Below are positions 14,895-15,862 of a stretch of 15,862 nucleotides of DNA, piece by piece (position 1 is the first letter of the stretch; each line of letters begins with the position of its first letter). Source of the stretch: JAXGPP01 sp964436865 (GTDB taxonomy: Bacteria > Planctomycetota > Planctomycetia > Pirellulales > Thermoguttaceae); assembly GCA_964436865.1 (NCBI GenBank), contig CAYTFK010000153.1, forward strand, positions 1 to 15,862, written 5' to 3'. Below the pieces are notes generated by a model. The model worked only from the letters and a program-made list of their open reading frames with translations, ran no database searches and was not told the DNA's origin. Both the position numbers and the translations under genes were made by a program.

Positions 14895-15734
14895 CTACAG
14901 GCTATCGACTCCCGGAGTTTCGTCAGGATCGGCGCCTGCCGTGCGGGTCCGCTCAGTATCGAGCGCGGAAGCCATTTCGCGGAGGACGCATGATTCGACT
15001 GGATTGGGACGCTGTCCGTGCTCCAAGTACGGTTCCAGAATGTCTCGAAGGTTAACCCGTGCTCTGGCGAGCAGCGACTTGATTGCCTGGGGTGAAAGCT
15101 GCATCACATCGGCAATGTCGGAATAGCTCATTTCCTCGAATTTGCTCAGCAAGACGGCCATCCGCTGTCGGCCGTTGAGCGTCCCCAGCGCCAATCGCAC
15201 GATGTCGCGAATCTCGGCCTTGTCGAGCTGCCGGGCCGGAATCTGGCCACTGCTGGCCTGAATGACGCCGTCCATCGGCGTTATCCCCAGCGGGCCGCTC
15301 TCGCGTGCATCGAGCGTCACCTCGCGCCGCCGCGACCGGCTCCGCAGCGCATTGGCGGCGATATTGTTGGCAATGGTGAACAGCCACGTGGAAAACTTCG
15401 CGTCCGGAGTGTACGTCTTGCGCGCGCGGTAAACCCGTAGAAACACGTCCTGAGCCAGATCCTCGGCCTGGTCCCGGTTGCCGACCAGATGCTCCAACAC
15501 CGTCACCAATCGCGACTGATAGCGCAGCATCAACTCCTCGAAGGCCGCCGCGTTGTCGTCGCGGACTTCGAGCATCAGCCGCACGTCCGGATCCCGAACG
15601 GCATAACTATGAGCAGACGTTTCGCTAGTAGCCAATACATCCCCCGCCAGGGGTGGAGAGACCGGCATCCCGCAGTGGCCAGAGCCGGATAACTCCAGTC
15701 TAAGCCCCCGCGCGGCGATCGGCCAGCCGTCCAC
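14895..15734 (-). CDS. ECF-type RNA polymerase sigma factor
   Basis: This extracytoplasmic-function sigma factor redirects RNA polymerase to a stress or envelope regulon. Region 2 spans about 65-137: FEELMLRYQSRLVTVLEHL, QAEDLAQDVFLRVYR for core binding, FSTWLFTIANNIAANALRSRSRR for -10 recognition. A linker of about 45 residues leads to region 4 (about 181-235), with the helix-turn-helix SYSDIADVMQLSPQAIKSLLARARVNLRDIL. There is no SnoaL or other C-terminal domain, just a polar tail. The start is uncertain. GTG 15734 has GGGGAG at 15743-15748, 8 nt away, and is used here. ATG 15668 and TTG 15635 (giving ATSETSAHSYAVRDPD) are in frame, and conservation seems to begin only around residue 45. 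The putative anti-sigma gene follows 8 bp downstream. Confidence 0.92.
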   Translation of the reverse strand: MDGWPIAARGLRLELSGSGHCGMPVSPPLAGDVLATSETSAHSYAVRDPDVRLMLEVRDDNAAAFEELMLRYQSRLVTVLEHLVGNRDQAEDLAQDVFLRVYRARKTYTPDAKFSTWLFTIANNIAANALRSRSRRREVTLDARESGPLGITPMDGVIQASSGQIPARQLDKAEIRDIVRLALGTLNGRQRMAVLLSKFEEMSYSDIADVMQLSPQAIKSLLARARVNLRDILEPYLEHGQRPNPVESCVLREMASALDTERTRTAGADPDETPGVDSL

Positions 15735-15862
15735 CAGCGAAGCTCCCCTTTGATAGGAAACCCCGCCGACAGCTTCGAGTTCCTGTCCCCGCCGCCGAAA
15801 TCACCCGGCCTGCCGTTGATCGACTGCTTTCAGCGGCTTCTCAGCCGGAAACCGATTTGCTA
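15735..15862. promoter_or_regulatory. Upstream region of the sigma gene, possible ECF-like promoter
   Basis: On the minus strand GGAACT (15778-15783) resembles the GGAAC -35 element of ECF promoters, with GTTTCC beginning 16 bp downstream. If used, transcription would start just ahead of the GTG at 15734, consistent with autoregulation. The -10 match is weak. No gene is seen between here and the window end. Confidence 0.25.

Overview
This high-GC window most likely comes from a planctomycete, probably Pirellulales-like. This is inferred from family memory, since no marker gene or rRNA is present. The pointers are Uma2 (DUF820) proteins, a PPi-dependent phosphofructokinase, a Tat-exported aldo/keto-reductase-fold protein beside a sugar phosphate isomerase/epimerase-like TIM barrel, a TolC protein with an extra cysteine-containing tail, and an ECF sigma factor paired with a very large membrane anti-sigma factor. 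All genes read as chromosomal. I see no tRNA, rRNA, CRISPR, insertion sequence or phage gene.

Layout. 1-310: 3' end of a Uma2 gene (+). 311-887: long intergenic stretch with a textbook promoter (TTGACA-N17-TATACT) overlapping an imperfect palindrome, then a small apparently frameshifted ORF. 888-2282: pfp (+). 2403-3080: complete Uma2 gene (+). 3144-5856: a zinc/manganese-type ABC importer operon on the minus strand in the order binding lipoprotein, ATPase, permease, with ATGA overlaps at both junctions. 6026-6727: divergent lipoprotein of unknown function with a 12-glycine run (+). 6750-8612 and 8757-9491: TolC-like outer-membrane protein and an upstream MacB/LolD-type ATPase (-), with no permease between them. 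9739-10851: Tat-exported aldo/keto-reductase-like protein (+). 10923-11672: sugar isomerase/epimerase-like protein (-). 11673-12061: divergent non-coding region. 12062-13135: SppA-type membrane serine peptidase (+). 13177-15734: ECF sigma factor followed by its putative anti-sigma factor (-), 8 bp apart.

How they fit together. The metal importer is a complete cassette: a histidine-loop solute-binding lipoprotein, an ATPase with an unusual His/Cys-rich tail, and an ABC-3 permease. The sigma/anti-sigma pair looks like an envelope-sensing unit. The MacB-type ATPase and TolC are parts of an export route whose permease and adaptor must be elsewhere or lost. The most notable points are the loss of the canonical catalytic residues in the aldo/keto-reductase-like protein, the metal-binding tail on the importer ATPase, the zinc-motif-free anti-sigma factor with a roughly 440-residue extracytoplasmic part, and the promoter/operator with a broken small ORF at 403-711. 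I found no clear, wholly new multi-gene system.
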